Assembly (NCBI GenBank): GCA_013396655.1
Contig: WBMV01004981.1
Coordinates: forward strand, 2,121,015 to 2,185,014
Length of the DNA stretch: 64,000 bases
Direction: 5' to 3'
From: Campylorhamphus procurvoides
Taxonomy: Eukaryota > Chordata > Aves > Passeriformes > Dendrocolaptidae
This document shows, piece by piece, positions 62,110-64,000 of the stretch. A model generated the notes under the pieces. The model searched no databases. It was not told where the DNA came from and worked only from the letters and a program-made list of their open reading frames with translations. Made by a program: the position numbers and the translations under genes. Every line of letters begins with the position of its first letter. The first letter of the stretch is position 1.

Positions 62110-63005
62110 ATCCCCTTGATACATTTGCGGTGTTAACCCAAGGATAACTGTTCTAAGTCGACTAAGACCAGGTTTCGTCTGGGATTAAGACTCATGTTCC
62201 TAACTGTAAGAAGTCACAAGCTCTTTTCAGTAGGAGTAATGGCATGAAAAGAATATTTCAAAATGGGCTAGGATGCTTTAGGAAGAGAATAATTGAGTGC
62301 TGTTATTTGTGCTGGCAGGGAAGGGCACTGTGATGGCTCTAAGAACCTCCTTTTGCTAAATGAATTGACAGGCCATGTTTTCTTCATATCTGAACATCCT
62401 TAGCTTTTACTATTCTGTGATTTTCTTCACTGGCAATGAGGCTGAGCTTACCTACATATTTAAATATAGAGTTAAATGCCCAACTTTATGCTCTGTGTTT
62501 GAAAAGTTATGCCTAAGTCCTAAAGGCAACACACAGGAAAAACGTACATTATCTCAGAAAGCTCACATATATCCATATACTATTTGTGTGCATTTCCTTA
62601 AAATACTGGGATTAAACCATGGGTAGCTATATAATTTCATTAGTCTAGGGGCTGTTCAAGATCCAGACTTGATACCTGTGAACAAATTAATTTCTTTAGG
62701 GACATGTAGCAGCTGCAATGTCCTCCCTACTTTCTAGAGACTACATTGAAGAATGTGTCATTGAAATAAATATTCATGAAGTCGCTCAATAATTCAGGGT
62801 GTGCTGATTCAGAGTGTTATAGCCCTACTTAAAATCATATTAAAAAAACTAATCTATTAAAAGGCAAAGCACATACCCTGTATTCTACCTAGGGTAACCA
62901 GGAAAGAACAAGGGAGTATGGGAATGATCTAGTTGGTGAGTTGGTTCTGGTTTGATGTGTTGTCTGACAGGGCTGTACATTTGGTGACAGCAGACTTTGC
63001 ACTAT
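62110..63005. other. Non-coding stretch, nothing recognised
   Basis: No gene, RNA or repeat family was recognised. Confidence 0.45.
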
Positions 63006-63006
63006 C

Positions 63007-63300
63007 ATTTAGAATCAAACCTCAGGAGGTCTCCAGTCCAACTCTATTCAGAGCATGGTCATCACCAGGCACAGATGGGGTTGCCCAGGTCTCTGTCTAG
63101 TTGAGTCTTCAAAATCTCCAAGGATAGAGGATGCAGAGCCACTTCTGACAAAGCTTTCAAATGCTTAATTAGTCTCATAATGGAAATTGTTTTCCTTATA
63201 TTCTCGCCTTTTTCAGTTTATGACCAGTATCTCTCCTTAGCTATCCCACCATGCACATCAGTGAAAAGCCTGGCTGTATCTTTTCACTGACCTGAAATGT
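63007..63300 (-). mobile_element. CR1 LINE 3' portion, minus strand
   Basis: Antisense terminus TTTAGAATCAAACCTCAGG, then GGTCTCCAGTCCAACTCTAT, GGTTGCCCAGGTCTCTGTCT (about 63080), AATCTCCAAGGATAGAGGAT (about 63112), CAAATGCTTAATTAGTCTCA, and GGAAATTGTTTTCCTTATAT (about 63181). Similarity fades between 63240 and 63420. Moderately diverged. Confidence 0.85.
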
Positions 63301-63424
63301 ACTGAAAGGCTGCTGTTTGGTCTTCACTTATGTCTTAGACACATCTTTGAAATACTTCAGTAAAATCTACATCCTCACAAGTTTATATTCTTCTATGTCA
63401 AGAAAAAAGTCTCAGCACTCTCAC

Positions 63425-64000
63425 ATTCCTTTTGCAGCAGTAGATCCCAAGGTCCATTTTCACTGATTATTTTGGCAAAGTGATATGTCAAGAGTATGAT
63501 TATTATTCATTACCTTAAAAAATAAAAATTAAAGTCACCACAAGTGTGATTTTTACCGTTGTTTGTAGTGCAGATGTAGTGCTGGATTTTGAAACTCATC
63601 TTTTTGGCTATATAATATGAATCTAAGACAATGCTATGTTCCAACAGCTTACCTAGAATCTCACTCTTCTCACATCTTCATATGGCTCCACACCATTATT
63701 GAATTGTTCTAGCTTCAAATCAAGGAAAATTAGACTCTTTAGGTGGAAAAATTCCTAATGTTGTACATGCAGCATTTCTGTTGCTACAGGTTCACTCTCT
63801 TTCTTCTATCCTTCTAGATTACCCTAAATCATTACTGTTAAAAGTTGTTTGACGTCAGAGAGTGAGTGATCTCTAAAGACACTCCTTGTCATCTGTCATT
63901 CTTTAATCAGATGTAGGACACATCTTCTGATCAACAGCCATAAAAAAAAATAGTGCTGTAAAGCTTTCTTGAGGTTCTTCTGATAGCACGGATACAGAAT
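63425..64000. other. Non-coding stretch, nothing recognised
   Basis: AT-rich to the window edge; no gene or repeat family was recognised. Confidence 0.45.

Overview
The window looks like AT-rich, gene-free DNA from a bird nuclear genome, either a gene desert or the inside of a very long intron. The case for a bird is the repeat content. There are several CR1 LINE 3' ends of the avian type, ending next to an ATTCTATG-like terminus, at 21270-21452, 26844-27935, 41825-42240, 47455-47935, 48204-48340, 61504-61605 and 63007-63300. There are also short retroviral LTRs, and no primate or rodent repeats. I found no host protein-coding exon, rRNA or tRNA that I can defend. Nearly all open frames are short and on both strands, as expected by chance.

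Layout. 1-1787: no gene. 1788-2225: solo retroviral LTR on the minus strand with a perfect 6-bp target duplication (ACTTGC). 2232-8865: no gene, one small Cys-rich frame with a good Kozak context. 8870-9316: a second minus-strand LTR, possibly followed by decayed internal sequence to about 9790. 10270-10845: an LTR-like stretch on the plus strand. 11345-11500: old CR1. 11510-21265: mostly unrecognised, with old LINE/SINE-like scraps near 18.9-19.1 kb and a hairpin at 19.6 kb. 21270-22930: one young-type CR1 and one old CR1. 26844-27935: a minus-strand CR1 3' end split by about 870 bp of plus-strand sequence that carries a decayed SGNH-esterase coding region of the CR1 ORF1 type. 27940-38880: no gene. 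38886-39005: a nested inverted repeat that looks like a conserved hairpin element. 41737-43122: a long inverted repeat with arms of about 130 bp, its left arm split by a later CR1. 46640-47105: a CpG-richer island with a hairpin and a CTCF-like motif, facing a second CTCF-like motif at 48724. 53800-54095 and 61260-62105: very old CR1/L3-type LINE pieces, the second hit by a younger CR1.

The most interesting items are the split CR1 with the inserted esterase relic, the CR1-interrupted inverted repeat, the perfectly bounded solo LTR, the nested hairpin at 38.9 kb, and the convergent CTCF-like pair. All family assignments rest on reading the sequence from memory of the families; none was checked by a database search.
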